A stretch of 64,000 nucleotides of DNA from Paracoccus gahaiensis (GTDB lineage: Bacteria > Pseudomonadota > Alphaproteobacteria > Rhodobacterales > Rhodobacteraceae), in NCBI RefSeq assembly GCF_005048225.1, contig NZ_SUNI01000007.1, positions 87,252 through 151,251 on the forward strand, given 5' to 3'. Below, piece after piece: positions 25,844 through 34,894 of the stretch. The number at the start of each line of letters is the position of its first letter. The first letter of the stretch is position 1. The position numbers and the translations under genes are program-made. The notes below the pieces were generated by a model, which saw only the letters and a list, made by a program, of their open reading frames with translations, was not told the origin of the DNA and ran no database searches.

Positions 25844-26056
25844 TCAGATGAGGGGCGTACCGGGCAGCGGTCGGATGCCGCTGTCCTGGATCCGGGCGCT
25901 GCCGCCAGCGGGAAGGTCCAAGGCAGCCAAGGCGGGGCCGCGGCTGGCGGCGGTCAGCGCCGCGCCGTTCACGCGATGCGGGCAGCCCATGCGGCGGTCG
26001 ATCAGGGTGATCGCGCAGAGTGGTCGGGGGGTCCGGATGGTCTGGTGCAGGCTCAT
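25844..26056 (-). CDS. Small ORF in the cys leader (70 aa), function unknown
   Basis: ATG 26056 is preceded by AAAGGAAAGGACGACAG, a strong ribosome site, and encodes 70 residues. The first half has two cysteines (PLCAIT and MGCPHR); the rest is Ala/Gly/Pro-rich and ends in RPLPGTPLI. No known domain. It is the first ORF after the candidate operator at 26106-26168 and is followed by the 49-residue ORF and cysPTWA. A role in cysteine- or sulfur-responsive control of the operon is a guess. Confidence 0.5.
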   Translation of the reverse strand: MSLHQTIRTPRPLCAITLIDRRMGCPHRVNGAALTAASRGPALAALDLPAGGSARIQDSGIRPLPGTPLI

Positions 26057-26105
26057 CTGTCGTCCTTTCCTTTGGGTCGCGGTCCAGCAACTGCGCCGGC
26101 TCCTT

Positions 26106-26168
26106 AATAACGACAGGGAAAGTCGTGTTTATCAAGAAAATAAAAACGGCTGATTTAGTCGTGTTTAT
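26106..26168. promoter_or_regulatory. Candidate regulatory region of the cys operon
   Basis: An AT-rich stretch holds AATAACGACA (26106-26115) and two copies of GTCGTGTTTAT (26122-26132 and 26158-26168). ACGAC and GTCGT form an inverted repeat around AGGGAAA. AATAACGACA recurs at 26896-26905 between the Rrf2 and Lrp genes. A shared regulator, most simply the Rrf2 protein, is possible. Confidence 0.45.
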
Positions 26169-26319
26169 GGAAGATCGTTCTCCGTAAGGGTTGGGCCATG
26201 ACCCCGCGCCGGGACGGCATGCCCCTGTTCCGGCTTGGCAAAGAGGACGGCCTCAGGCCCTCCGAGGTGCCGCCGTCACGCCAGAGGGGCCGCCCGGCGG
26301 CATCTCACCCGAACCGCGA

Positions 26320-26772
26320 TCAGGCCCCAGTGAGCTGGGTCGCGACCTCGTCCGAGCCCAGCATGTCGGCCAGGCTGAGCGATTCGATGAGGATCAGGTA
26401 GGACCAGAACACCTCGGAAAACACCCGGCGCAGGCGGCAGCTCGCCTCGTCGGTGCAATCCTCGCAGCGCTGATAGGCGCGGCGCGAGAGGCAGGGCAGC
26501 GGCGCAATAGGCCCGTCGATCAGCCGCAGCAGCTCTGAGATCGACACCTCCTCGGGGCGCTTGATCAGGCTGTAGCCCCCCGAGCGCCCCCGGATGGAGG
26601 CGACGATGCCGGCATTGCGCACCTCGAGCAGGATCTGTTCCAGGAAGCGCTTGGGGGTGCCGGAGCGCTTGGCGATGGCCTCGATGGTCAGCGCCTCGGG
26701 GCGCTCGCGGCGGGCCTCGTCGCCCAGCACAAGCAGGGCTTTCAGCGCGTATTTCATCTTCTGCGTGATCAT
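26320..26772 (-). CDS. Rrf2-family transcriptional regulator with cysteine cluster
   Basis: A 150-residue Rrf2 protein with an N-terminal winged helix (TQKMKYALKALL, then IAKRSGTPKRFLEQILLEVRNAGIV and SIRGRSGGYSLIK). Cysteines at about residues 94, 103, 106 and 112 (PC...RCEDC...SC) match the Fe-S or redox-sensing position of IscR/RirA-type members. Its place directly upstream of the cys operon, same strand, suggests a CymR/CysR-like sulfur or redox regulator. ATG 26772 gives the usual family start. Confidence 0.88.
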   Translation of the reverse strand: MITQKMKYALKALLVLGDEARRERPEALTIEAIAKRSGTPKRFLEQILLEVRNAGIVASIRGRSGGYSLIKRPEEVSISELLRLIDGPIAPLPCLSRRAYQRCEDCTDEASCRLRRVFSEVFWSYLILIESLSLADMLGSDEVATQLTGA

Positions 26773-26895
26773 CGCGCGCGCCCCGGATGCCATGGTGTCA
26801 TCCGGCTATAAGGCATATCGCCCGCGCGCGAAAGAAAAGACGACATGGCGGCGCGGGTTTTGCCGGGACCGGGGCGCAGGGGCGACGGGCCACCA

Positions 26896-26905
26896 AATAA
26901 CGACA
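26896..26905. promoter_or_regulatory. Second copy of the AATAACGACA word
   Basis: AATAACGACA lies between the divergent Rrf2 and Lrp genes, in an AT-rich patch (TTTATATTTTATTA follows), 58 bases before the lrp start. It is identical to the word at 26106-26115 upstream of the cys leader. Confidence 0.35.
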
Positions 26906-26962
26906 ATAGCGGTAGACTTTATATTTTATTACGGCATCCTGCGGGGGAAAGGAATCGCCCCG

Positions 26963-27457
26963 ATGACTCATCCCGCACCCCTCCCTGCCCCTCTGGACCT
27001 GATCGACCGCAAGATCGTCGCATCGTTGATGGAGGATGCGACCACCCCCATCGCCCGGATCGCCGACAAGGTCGGCCTGTCCCAGACCCCCTGCTGGAAG
27101 CGCATCCAGAAGCTGGAGGCCGCCGGCGTGCTGACCCGCCGCGTGGCGCTGGCCGACCCGGCCAAGCTGGGCTTCGGGCTGACCGTCTTCGTGGGCATCG
27201 AGGCGGCCGATCACGGCACCGACTGGCGCGAGGCCTTCGCCCGCGCGCTGGACGCCCTGCCCGAAGTGATGGAGGCCTGGCGCATGGCCGGCGATATCGA
27301 CTATCTGCTGCGCGTCGTGGTGCCCGACATGGCCGCCTTCACCCGCGTCTACAAGGCGCTGACCGATGCGGTGGCGATCAGGAACGTCACCTCGCATTTC
27401 GCCATCGACACCCTGCGCCACACGACCGCCTATCCCGTCAACACCCGCGACCGGTAG
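26963..27457 (+). CDS. Lrp/AsnC-family transcriptional regulator
   Basis: A 164-residue Lrp/AsnC protein: HTH at the N-terminus (LDLIDRKIVASLMEDATTPIARIA, GLSQTPCWKRIQKLEAAGVL) and a C-terminal RAM domain with the G-D-I-D-Y-L-L-R-V-V ligand-site segment (about residues 112-121). ATG 26963 gives the normal length; an ATG at 26594 would run through the Rrf2 gene. Ligands are usually amino acids; target unknown. Divergent from the Rrf2 gene. Confidence 0.9.
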   Translation: MTHPAPLPAPLDLIDRKIVASLMEDATTPIARIADKVGLSQTPCWKRIQKLEAAGVLTRRVALADPAKLGFGLTVFVGIEAADHGTDWREAFARALDALPEVMEAWRMAGDIDYLLRVVVPDMAAFTRVYKALTDAVAIRNVTSHFAIDTLRHTTAYPVNTRDR

Positions 27458-27552
27458 AACCCCGTTCTCTTTCGGAGGCGATCTTTGGACTCGCAATACA
27501 CGACCAACCCTGTAGGGTTATAGGTGAATAACCTGACGACCTGGAGGATCCC

Positions 27553-27690
27553 ATGTTCGACATTCAGACCGAAGCCTATCTGCGCCGCAGCCAGGCGAAC
27601 CAGACCGCCACCGGCGCCGCGCCGATCATCCCCGTGGCCATCGCCACCAGCCTGGTGCTGTGGGTGACGGGGCTGCTCATTGCGTTCTGA
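27553..27690 (+). CDS. Small single-pass membrane peptide (45 aa)
   Basis: ATG 27553 is preceded by TGGAGGATCCC. The 45 residues have a polar N-terminus (MFDIQTEAYLRRSQANQT) and one hydrophobic helix over the last 22 residues (IIPVAIATSLVLWVTGLLIAF). Too short for family assignment; the ribosome site and clean polar-helix layout argue that it is translated. It stands alone between the lrp gene and the hydrolase gene. Confidence 0.6.
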   Translation: MFDIQTEAYLRRSQANQTATGAAPIIPVAIATSLVLWVTGLLIAF

Positions 27691-27766
27691 TCTGTGCCGC
27701 TGAAGACCTGTTTTCCCTCACCTGCACGACAAAGCTCGCAGCTATACGCTCGACGAGGAGATGAAG

Positions 27767-28378
27767 ATGACCAAGACCCTGATCGTCCCCGGCCTCGACG
27801 GCTCGCCCTCGCCCCATTGGCAGGACTGGTGGGCCCGCACCGATCCGAACGCGATGCTGCTGGACATGGGCGACACCACCTGCCCCGTCCGCGAACTGTG
27901 GGAGGCGACGCTGGCCGTCCATGTCATGACCCATCCCGACTGCATCCTAGTCGGCCATTCGCTCGGCGCGGTCACCATTGCCCATCTGCTGGCGCGCTGG
28001 CCGGGACTGCGGGTGCGCGCCGCCCTGCTGGTCGCCCCGGCCGACCCGCTCTCCGCCACCCCCTTGTCCTCGGAGCGCATCCGCTGCTTCGGCGCCCTGC
28101 CGCGCGAGCGCTTCGATGTGCCGACGCTGGTCGTGGCCAGCCGCAACGACCCGTGGATGAGCTTCGACACCAGCCGCGATCTGGCCGAAAGCTGGGGGGC
28201 GGAGCTCTATGACCTGGGCCATGCCGGGCATGTCGACGCCGCCTCGGGCTTCGGTCCCTGGCCCGGGGGCAAGCGGATGCGCGATGCGCTGCTGGCGCAG
28301 ACCCGCCCCCGCTCGGTCCTGCGCCGCATCTTTGGGGGACCCGCCCCCCAGCCATCTTGGCTGCGCCTGACGGCGTGA
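27767..28378 (+). CDS. RBBP9/YdeN-family alpha/beta hydrolase
   Basis: About 203 residues. The family is small serine hydrolases (DUF1234-like/RBBP9). Catalytic set visible: IVPGLDGSPSPHWQDWW at the start, nucleophile Ser in LVGHSLGAV (about residue 69), Asp in ASRNDPWMS (about 131) and His in LGHAGHVDAASGFGPWP (about 157). ATG 27767 is chosen because GAGGAG ends six bases before it and abuts the ATG at 27761. The C-terminus has a short Arg/Pro extension. Substrate unknown. Confidence 0.88.
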   Translation: MTKTLIVPGLDGSPSPHWQDWWARTDPNAMLLDMGDTTCPVRELWEATLAVHVMTHPDCILVGHSLGAVTIAHLLARWPGLRVRAALLVAPADPLSATPLSSERIRCFGALPRERFDVPTLVVASRNDPWMSFDTSRDLAESWGAELYDLGHAGHVDAASGFGPWPGGKRMRDALLAQTRPRSVLRRIFGGPAPQPSWLRLTA

Positions 28379-28454
28379 TCCCCGACATCCCAATGCCGGC
28401 TCGGGCGGTGGCCAGGGAACGCCTTCGGATCCGACGATCGCCCGCGCCGTTCCG

Positions 28455-31232
28455 TCAGTTCGCCAGAAGGGCGACCTGGTTGCGCTGGTGACGCGCGGCC
28501 AGGGTCCGGCCCTGCCTGCCGCCGACCAACGGGCGCGCGGGCAAGGGCGGCTCGGGCGTGTCGAGCGCGGGGAACAGCGCCAGCACCTCGCGCCGGCTTT
28601 CGGCACCCATCATCGACAGCGCCTGATCGCCGGTGAACAGGCTCTCGGCCTCGGCACCGTTCGCGAAGACGATCTGATGGCTGTCGAACAGCATGTGGAC
28701 ATAGACGACCGAGGTCAGATCCTGCGCGATCTCGATCCCATCCATCTGCAGAAGATGCTTGGCCGCGACCAGCACGTCCCCCGCACCGAACATCCGCGTC
28801 ACGATGCGCGAGCGCACGACCAGCCGGTGCTGGGGCGAGACGACCAGATCGCGGTCGGGCAGGCCCTGTCCCAGGGCGCCCTGACGGATGCGGATCGGGT
28901 GCATGTTGGGAAACTGCTGCAAGTCGGCGGCGGACAGATGCCGCGCGTTGATCCAGCGGATCGGCTGCAGACCGGCATCCTTGGTCCGCACCAGGTCGCC
29001 GACCCGCAGATCGCCGCAGCGCCGCTCGCCGCAGTCGGTCGCGATCATCACCTCGTCCGAGAAGCACAGCACATTGCCCGCGTTCAGATCCTGCGGATCG
29101 ACGCCGTTGAGCTGCAGTGACTGATCCTCGCCCAGGGTCAGGATCCCGTCAACGGCCAGATCGGCACGCAGCCAGTCGATCGGGCTGTCGTATTCAGTGG
29201 CGTTGGCGGCATTGTGGGCGGCCAGCGTCGTCTCGTTGTAAAAGGCCGAGAGGTTGATCCTGTCCTCGGACGGGGTGAAGCCGTCGATGGTGTCATGGCC
29301 ATCGCTGGCAATGAACAGATCGGCGCCGGCGCCGCCGTAAAGGTAATCGTCCCCGCCCCCTCCGTCGATGGTGTCGTTGCCCTCGCCATAGGCATAGACC
29401 ACATCGTCCCCCGCGCCCGCGTCGATCAGCTTGTCGCCGGTGCCGTAGGAATAGATCGTATCCGCCCCATCCCCGGCATCGACCGTGTCATTGCCGTCAT
29501 AAAGCTCGATCCGATCATCGCCCGCGCCGGACGAGATCGAATCGTCACCATTCCCGTAAGCGGTAATCGTGTCATTTCCGGACCCGGTCAGAATATTCGA
29601 GGACGAGTCGCCGTCGGTAGTGACATTGTTGTTGCCATCTCCTGCATCAATGACATTGGTCCCGCTGCCGCCAGAGATGCTGTCATCGCCGGACCCCGCG
29701 GTCACCGTATCGTTGCCGCCATCGAGCGTAATGTAGTTGTCCCCCTCGCCCGCCGTCACCAGATCGTCGCCATCGCCGGCATAGAGGGTGTCATTGCCCG
29801 ACCCGGCGAGGATGGTATCGCTGCCGCCCGCGGTCGAGGCATAATTGTCGCCCTCTCCCAACTCGACCAGATCGTCGCCATCGCCGGTCGTGACGCTGTC
29901 GGCGCTGCCATCGGTCCCGGCAAAGATGCGGTTATCGCCTCCGCCTGCGTCGATGGTGTCGCTGCCATTGCCGCCATAGATGGTGTCATCGCCCGATCCG
30001 GCAGAGGCATTATCGTTGCCGTCCCCCAAGGTGACCAGGTTCGCGCCGTCGCCGGCAAATACATTATCGTCGCCTGCGCCGGTCGTGATCGTGTCATTGC
30101 CGGACCCGGCATTGACGGTATCGTTCGCACCGTCGGTGCCTCCGTCGACAAGGTTGTCGCCATCGCCCGCATCGATGTAATCGGCCCCGTCGCCGCCGAA
30201 GATGGTGTCGTTGCCTGTGCTTGCATTGACCTGATCGTCGCCCGCGCCTGCGTCGATCAGCTTGTTGCCGGTCGTATAGACATAGACGAAATCTGCCCCA
30301 TCCCCGGCATCGATCGTGTCATTGCCCCCCTCCAGCCAGATCTGATCGTTTCCGGCACCAGAGTTTATTGAATCGTTACCGTCGCCATAGGCAGTGATCT
30401 GGTCGTCTCCCGATCCGGTCAGGATAACCACAGAACCGGAACTATTGGTGTAGACGTAGTTGTCGCCGTCGCCCGCATCAATCGACAGCGTTCCGTCATA
30501 GCCAAAGATCGCATCATTGCCAGAGCCTGCCGTGATCGTGTCGTTCCCGCCCGTGCTTGTGATGTTGTTGTCACCCTCCCCCGCCGTCACCAGATCGTCG
30601 CCATCGCCGGCGTCCAGGGTGTCATTCCCCGACCCGGCCAGAATGGTATCGTTGCCGCCCCCGGTCGAGGCGGTATTGTCGCCGTCTCCCAATTCGACCA
30701 GATCGTCTCCGTCACCGGTCGTGACGCTGTCGGAGCCGTCGTCGGTTCCGGCGTAGATGCGGTTGTCGCCGTCGCCTGCCTCGATGGTGTCGTTGCCGTT
30801 CCCGCCATCGATCGTGTCATCGCCCGATCCGGCAGAGGCATAATCGTCGCCATCCCCCAGGGTGACCAAGTTCGCGCCGTCACCGGCAAAGATCTGATCG
30901 TCGCCTGCGCCCGCGTCTATGGTGTCATTTCCAGATCCGCCGAAGACGGTATCGTCGCTAGCATCAGTCCCCGCATCGACGAGATTGTTACCCTCGCCGG
31001 TATAGATGCTATCGGCTCCGTCCCCGCCGTCGATGGTGTCATTGCCGTCATAGCCATAAATGGTATCCCGTCCGGCGCCGCCCGACATGACATTGTTGCC
31101 CGATCCTCCATCGATCAGATCGTTGCCCGCCAGCCCCGTCAGGCTGTCATCGCCCTCGTATCCGTTGATCGTGTCGGCGCCACTGGTGCCCACCAGGGTA
31201 TCGTTGTTTGGGGTGCCGTCGCGAAGTGCCAT
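28455..31232 (-). CDS. RTX calcium-binding repeat protein with C-terminal Hint domain
   Basis: A 925-residue protein. Residues about 10-640 are almost pure RTX nonapeptide repeats (G-G-x-G-x-D-x-I/V-x), each row expected to bind calcium outside the cell. A 277-residue block occurs twice (from about residues 84 and 361). Residues about 640-715 form a linker, and about 719-925 a Hint_2 domain starting at C-F-S-D-E-V-M-I with VGDLVRT and VSPQHRLVV. There is no Sec signal, as expected for type I secretion, but no type I exporter gene is in the window. ATG 31232 (MALRDGTPNNDTLVG) is chosen over an upstream in-frame ATG. The Hint domain could self-process; not shown. Confidence 0.88.
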   Translation of the reverse strand: MALRDGTPNNDTLVGTSGADTINGYEGDDSLTGLAGNDLIDGGSGNNVMSGGAGRDTIYGYDGNDTIDGGDGADSIYTGEGNNLVDAGTDASDDTVFGGSGNDTIDAGAGDDQIFAGDGANLVTLGDGDDYASAGSGDDTIDGGNGNDTIEAGDGDNRIYAGTDDGSDSVTTGDGDDLVELGDGDNTASTGGGNDTILAGSGNDTLDAGDGDDLVTAGEGDNNITSTGGNDTITAGSGNDAIFGYDGTLSIDAGDGDNYVYTNSSGSVVILTGSGDDQITAYGDGNDSINSGAGNDQIWLEGGNDTIDAGDGADFVYVYTTGNKLIDAGAGDDQVNASTGNDTIFGGDGADYIDAGDGDNLVDGGTDGANDTVNAGSGNDTITTGAGDDNVFAGDGANLVTLGDGNDNASAGSGDDTIYGGNGSDTIDAGGGDNRIFAGTDGSADSVTTGDGDDLVELGEGDNYASTAGGSDTILAGSGNDTLYAGDGDDLVTAGEGDNYITLDGGNDTVTAGSGDDSISGGSGTNVIDAGDGNNNVTTDGDSSSNILTGSGNDTITAYGNGDDSISSGAGDDRIELYDGNDTVDAGDGADTIYSYGTGDKLIDAGAGDDVVYAYGEGNDTIDGGGGDDYLYGGAGADLFIASDGHDTIDGFTPSEDRINLSAFYNETTLAAHNAANATEYDSPIDWLRADLAVDGILTLGEDQSLQLNGVDPQDLNAGNVLCFSDEVMIATDCGERRCGDLRVGDLVRTKDAGLQPIRWINARHLSAADLQQFPNMHPIRIRQGALGQGLPDRDLVVSPQHRLVVRSRIVTRMFGAGDVLVAAKHLLQMDGIEIAQDLTSVVYVHMLFDSHQIVFANGAEAESLFTGDQALSMMGAESRREVLALFPALDTPEPPLPARPLVGGRQGRTLAARHQRNQVALLAN
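29382..30983 (-). repeat. Tandem 277-residue (831-bp) duplication inside the RTX gene
   Basis: Residues about 84-340 and 361-617 align with a constant offset of 277: LVDAGTD/LVDGGTD, FAGDGANLVTLGDG in both, and GNKLIDAGAGDD/GDKLIDAGAGDD. The DNA is also clearly alike (compare about 30834-30910 with 30004-30080), so the block was copied after the short RTX repeats had formed. Confidence 0.8.
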
Positions 31233-31500
31233 GCGGGTGTCCTCTCGTGCTGACCTGATCGTCCGGCCAAGGGCGATGCGGCTGAGTCGCATCGCGGTCC
31301 GGTTGCATCGGCAGGATTGACCAGATCAGGCGCTTCGGCATGACCACTTCAGGTCATGGATTAACAAATATTTCACGCCTCGATGTGCAGCTTTCGGGCA
31401 GACGGACCCCCGGCCCCCGTCGCGCCCGTCATGCATGTTGACGGCGCGACTCTCCTGCAGGAAGAGTGGAGCAGCGTCCTGTTCTGGAAAGGAATTGCCG

Positions 31501-32601
31501 TTGATCCCCGATCCGCGCCTTCTGTCCGCCGTGCACCGCGCCGCCCTGGATCCCCGGGCATGGCAGGATGTCATCCTGGAGCTGGAGCGTGCATCGGGCG
31601 GGGCGCGCATCGCCGCCTTTGGTGTCGATGCGGACGGGTCGCAGAACATCCAGTTGCCCGCCCTGCATGGCAGCTTCGACCCGGCCTCCGGCGACAGCTT
31701 CATCGCGCATGACGGTGCTCTCAACCCCTGGGCCCGCCGCTTTGCGGCGATGCCTGTCGATCAGCCGCTGCGCTCGGCGGGGATGATCGCGGATGAGGAT
31801 CTGATGCAGACCGAGGTCTGTCACGACCGGATCCGGCCGCAGGACGACATGCGCGGCGGTGTCGGCCTGCGCCTTGCCGTGGGTGAGGGGCGCCACGTCT
31901 GTCTGGCGGCGAATGTGCGCCAGCGCGAACGGGACCGGGACCGGGTCGAGGACGCGCTGCTGCATCTGCTGGATCATCTGACCGCGCATCTGCGTCACGC
32001 GCTGGAGGTCACCGCGATCCTGCGACGCTATACCACGCGCATTGCCCTGCTGGAGGCCGGCGTCCCCGACGGCGCGATGTTCGTCGTTCTGGATGCCCGC
32101 CACCATGCCCTTCTGGTGGAACCCGGGGATGCAGCCCTGGTCCCATTCCACATCGGCCCTTCCGGGCGGTTCCGCATGACCACGCCCCGGATGCAGGACT
32201 GGCTGGAGGCGCTTGCCAGGCCGCCGCGCGGCGAGCCGGTCCCGCCCGTCTGCCGCGAGGGCGGCTGGCAGGGCAGAGCAATCGCGGTGCCCGAGGATGC
32301 CCGGTTTCACCCGCCCGTCCAGGCCACCCCGGCGACGGACAGGCCTTGCCTGGGCCTGATCTTTCAGCCCGACACGGTGCCGGAAGCCCCCGACCAAAGG
32401 CTGCGCCGGAAATTCGGCCTGACCGCAGCCGAGGCCCGGATCGCATTGGCCGCCGCCGGAGGCGCCTCGGCCCCTGAAATTGCCCGCGATCGCGGGATCA
32501 GCCTGCATACGGTGCGCAACCAGATCAAGGCGGCCATTGCCAAGACCGGGGCGCGCCGCCTTGGCGACCTGATCCGGATCGTCACCTCGGAGGCGGGCTG
32601 A
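31501..32601 (+). CDS. LuxR-type HTH transcriptional regulator
   Basis: About 366 residues. The last 65 form a LuxR/FixJ HTH (FGLTAAEARIALAAAGGASAPEIA and G-I-S-L-H-T-V-R-N-Q-I-K). The larger N-terminal part has no recognised receiver or autoinducer-binding domain. I propose the TTG at 31501, because GGAAAGGA lies seven bases before it; an in-frame ATG at 31435 lacks a ribosome site. It is divergent from the RTX-Hint gene and convergent with the hybrid kinase, so it may control the RTX gene. Confidence 0.78.
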   Translation: MIPDPRLLSAVHRAALDPRAWQDVILELERASGGARIAAFGVDADGSQNIQLPALHGSFDPASGDSFIAHDGALNPWARRFAAMPVDQPLRSAGMIADEDLMQTEVCHDRIRPQDDMRGGVGLRLAVGEGRHVCLAANVRQRERDRDRVEDALLHLLDHLTAHLRHALEVTAILRRYTTRIALLEAGVPDGAMFVVLDARHHALLVEPGDAALVPFHIGPSGRFRMTTPRMQDWLEALARPPRGEPVPPVCREGGWQGRAIAVPEDARFHPPVQATPATDRPCLGLIFQPDTVPEAPDQRLRRKFGLTAAEARIALAAAGGASAPEIARDRGISLHTVRNQIKAAIAKTGARRLGDLIRIVTSEAG

Positions 32602-32632
32602 GCGTCATATCCCGCCCGCCGGGGGGTGCTGC

Positions 32633-34894
32633 TTACCTGACCAACCGCCGGGCTGACATCACCACCTGGGCCAGGGTGGCCGGCAGGATCGGCTTGGTGA
32701 TCACCTCGACCCCCAGACTGGCCGCCCCGGATTGCAGCGCATCCGACCGGTCGGCCGTCATCAGGCATTGCGCGCAGCTTGCCGGCAGCAGAAGGCGGAT
32801 GGCCGCCAGGCAGGTCAGCCCGTCCATCCCGGTGCCCAGCTGATAATCGACGAGGCAGATCTCGGGCTCGACACCGGTGTCCTGCAACAGCGCCACCGCC
32901 TCCTCGCCCGAGCAGACCTCCAGGACATTCACGCCCCATTGTTCCAGAAGCTGGGACAGGGCCAGCGCCATCTCGGCATCGTTCTCGACGATCAGGGCGG
33001 TCAGCTCGGGGCGACCGTCCCGGCGCGGGCGTGGCGCGGCCGGCCCGGCCCGGCCCTCGCCGCCCGTCTCCTGGGTGGTGACCATCTCCACTGAAAACGT
33101 CGAGCCGCAGCCGGGGGCCGAGCGCAGCGACAGCTGATGCCCCAGCAGAGCCGTGGCGCGTTCGACGATCGCCAGTCCCAGCCCCAGCCCCTCGGCCGCC
33201 GACGCCTTGGCATCCAGCCGCTTGAACTCGGCATAGATGATCTCGTGATCCTTCGCCGCGATCCCGCGCCCGGTATCGCGCACCTGGATTAGCAACCGGT
33301 TGGGGCGCTTGCGCGCGACGACCAGCACCCTGCCCCGATCGGTATAGCGGATCGCGTTCGAAATCAGGTTCTGCAGGATGCGGCGCAGATAGCTGCGGTC
33401 CGACACCACCGTCGCCCGGACCGGGCGAAAGATCAGGGTCAGGCCCTTCTGTTCGGCGACCGGGGTGAACTCCTCGCGCAGCTGCTCGAAGATCGGGGCC
33501 AGGGCGATCGGCTCGACGGTCAGCGCGGCCTCGCCCGCCTCCAGCCGCGAGATGTCCAGCAGCGCCTCGATCAAGCCGCTGACCGAATCCAGCGAGCGCT
33601 GGATCTTGTCCAGCTTGCCGCGCGGCCCCGGCTGCGCGACATCCTCGAACAGCGAGCCCACATACAGCGTCGCCGCCGACAGGGGTTGCATCAGGTCGTG
33701 ACCCACCGCCGCGACGAAGCGCGCGCGCGAGGAATTTGCCCGCTCGGCCCGCGCCAAGGCATCCTCCAGCTCCAGCGTGCGCTCGGTCACGCGCGTCTCC
33801 AGCATCTCGTTGGCGCGGCTGACCGATTGCAGGGCGCGCGTGTGGTCGGTGATGTCGTCGATGGACAGCACGAAGCCGCCCTCGGGGATTTCCCGGGCCA
33901 GGATCGTCAGGGTGCGCCCGCCATCGTCACCGCCCTCGCGGTTGACCTCGACGCTGAACCTGGTCTTGCGGCGGACCGAGCGGACCCAGTCCGACATCTG
34001 ATTGGCCCCCTGTCGGGCCGGAAAGGCGAACTGGCTGCGCAGCTGGTGGAAGATCTCGTCGAAATGGATGCCGCGCCGCAGCCGGGTCAGCGGCAGGGCC
34101 AGCATCTGGGACAGGTTGCTGTTCCAGCCCAGAAGGCGCAGCCCGGAATCGAACAGGCACACCCCCAAAGGCAGATGTTCCAGCGTCGCCTGAAGGATCG
34201 CGGCCTGCCCGTCGAGCATGCGCCCGCGCTCGGCCCGCTCGGCGCGGATCAGGTCGGTGACCTCGGTCTGAAGGATCGCCGTGCTGCCATCCGAGGTGCG
34301 CTGTTCCGAGACCTGCACCAGGCGCCCGTCGGCCATGCCCTGCGTGGCGATGAAATGGCGCTCGTGATGGCCGCGGCGGCGCATCTCGATCCAGGCCTCC
34401 CGGGTCATCGCCTCGGGAAGGACAAGGTGGCGCGAGCTTGCGGCGAGGGCCAGATAATCCTCGAATTTGAGGCCGGGCGCCAGACGGTCCCGGATGTCGG
34501 GCAGAAGCGCGTTGAAGCGCGCGTTGCACATGATCAGCACGTCCTGCGCGTCGAACAGGGCGAACCCCTCCTGCACGGCCTCGATGGCCGAGGACAGGTT
34601 GCGCCGCGCGACATCCTTTTCGTGATAGGCCTGGGACAGCCGCGCGTTCGAGGCGTTCAGCAGGTCCAGCGCATGTTCCAGATCGAAGGTGCGGGCGCGC
34701 ACCTCCTCCTCCAGCACGGCCGCGCGCTGGAACTGGGCATAGCCGACCCCGTGGTCTTCGGGCGGGTCCTCGATATGGCGGATCAGCGATTGCGCGATCA
34801 TCACCAGCTTGTCGTGCCGGCGTGCGGGATCGGTCGATGCCGACAGCATCCGGTCGATATCGGCGGGCAGCTCGGGGCGCGCAGCATCGGTCAC
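32633..34894 (-). CDS. Hybrid histidine kinase with PAS domains (PQQ-locus type)
   Basis: A 753-residue cytoplasmic sensor kinase. Order: helical N-terminus, PAS near 100-220 (AIEAVQEGFALFDAQD), PAS near 235-355 (LEHLPLGVCLFDSGLRLLGWN), coiled coil, HisKA with phospho-His399 in VGHDLMQPL, ATPase with NLISNAIRYTD, DTGRGI and GLGLGLAI, and a C-terminal receiver with Asp683 (CLVDYQLG). It has no membrane helix. It overlaps the FIST gene by four bases, a FIST-kinase-regulator layout like those tied to alcohol-oxidation genes in pseudomonads. Probable output is control of the dehydrogenase locus. Confidence 0.88.
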   Translation of the reverse strand: MTDAARPELPADIDRMLSASTDPARRHDKLVMIAQSLIRHIEDPPEDHGVGYAQFQRAAVLEEEVRARTFDLEHALDLLNASNARLSQAYHEKDVARRNLSSAIEAVQEGFALFDAQDVLIMCNARFNALLPDIRDRLAPGLKFEDYLALAASSRHLVLPEAMTREAWIEMRRRGHHERHFIATQGMADGRLVQVSEQRTSDGSTAILQTEVTDLIRAERAERGRMLDGQAAILQATLEHLPLGVCLFDSGLRLLGWNSNLSQMLALPLTRLRRGIHFDEIFHQLRSQFAFPARQGANQMSDWVRSVRRKTRFSVEVNREGGDDGGRTLTILAREIPEGGFVLSIDDITDHTRALQSVSRANEMLETRVTERTLELEDALARAERANSSRARFVAAVGHDLMQPLSAATLYVGSLFEDVAQPGPRGKLDKIQRSLDSVSGLIEALLDISRLEAGEAALTVEPIALAPIFEQLREEFTPVAEQKGLTLIFRPVRATVVSDRSYLRRILQNLISNAIRYTDRGRVLVVARKRPNRLLIQVRDTGRGIAAKDHEIIYAEFKRLDAKASAAEGLGLGLAIVERATALLGHQLSLRSAPGCGSTFSVEMVTTQETGGEGRAGPAAPRPRRDGRPELTALIVENDAEMALALSQLLEQWGVNVLEVCSGEEAVALLQDTGVEPEICLVDYQLGTGMDGLTCLAAIRLLLPASCAQCLMTADRSDALQSGAASLGVEVITKPILPATLAQVVMSARRLVR

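Noticed and set aside
29214..30371. 385-residue Ile/Val-rich frame opposite the RTX gene
   Set aside because: Its regular repeats are simply the reverse complement of the RTX nonapeptide repeats.
28455..31232. CRISPR-like or tandem DNA repeat array
   Set aside because: The short periodic DNA is coding RTX nonapeptide repeat with no fixed spacers; it keeps one open frame throughout.
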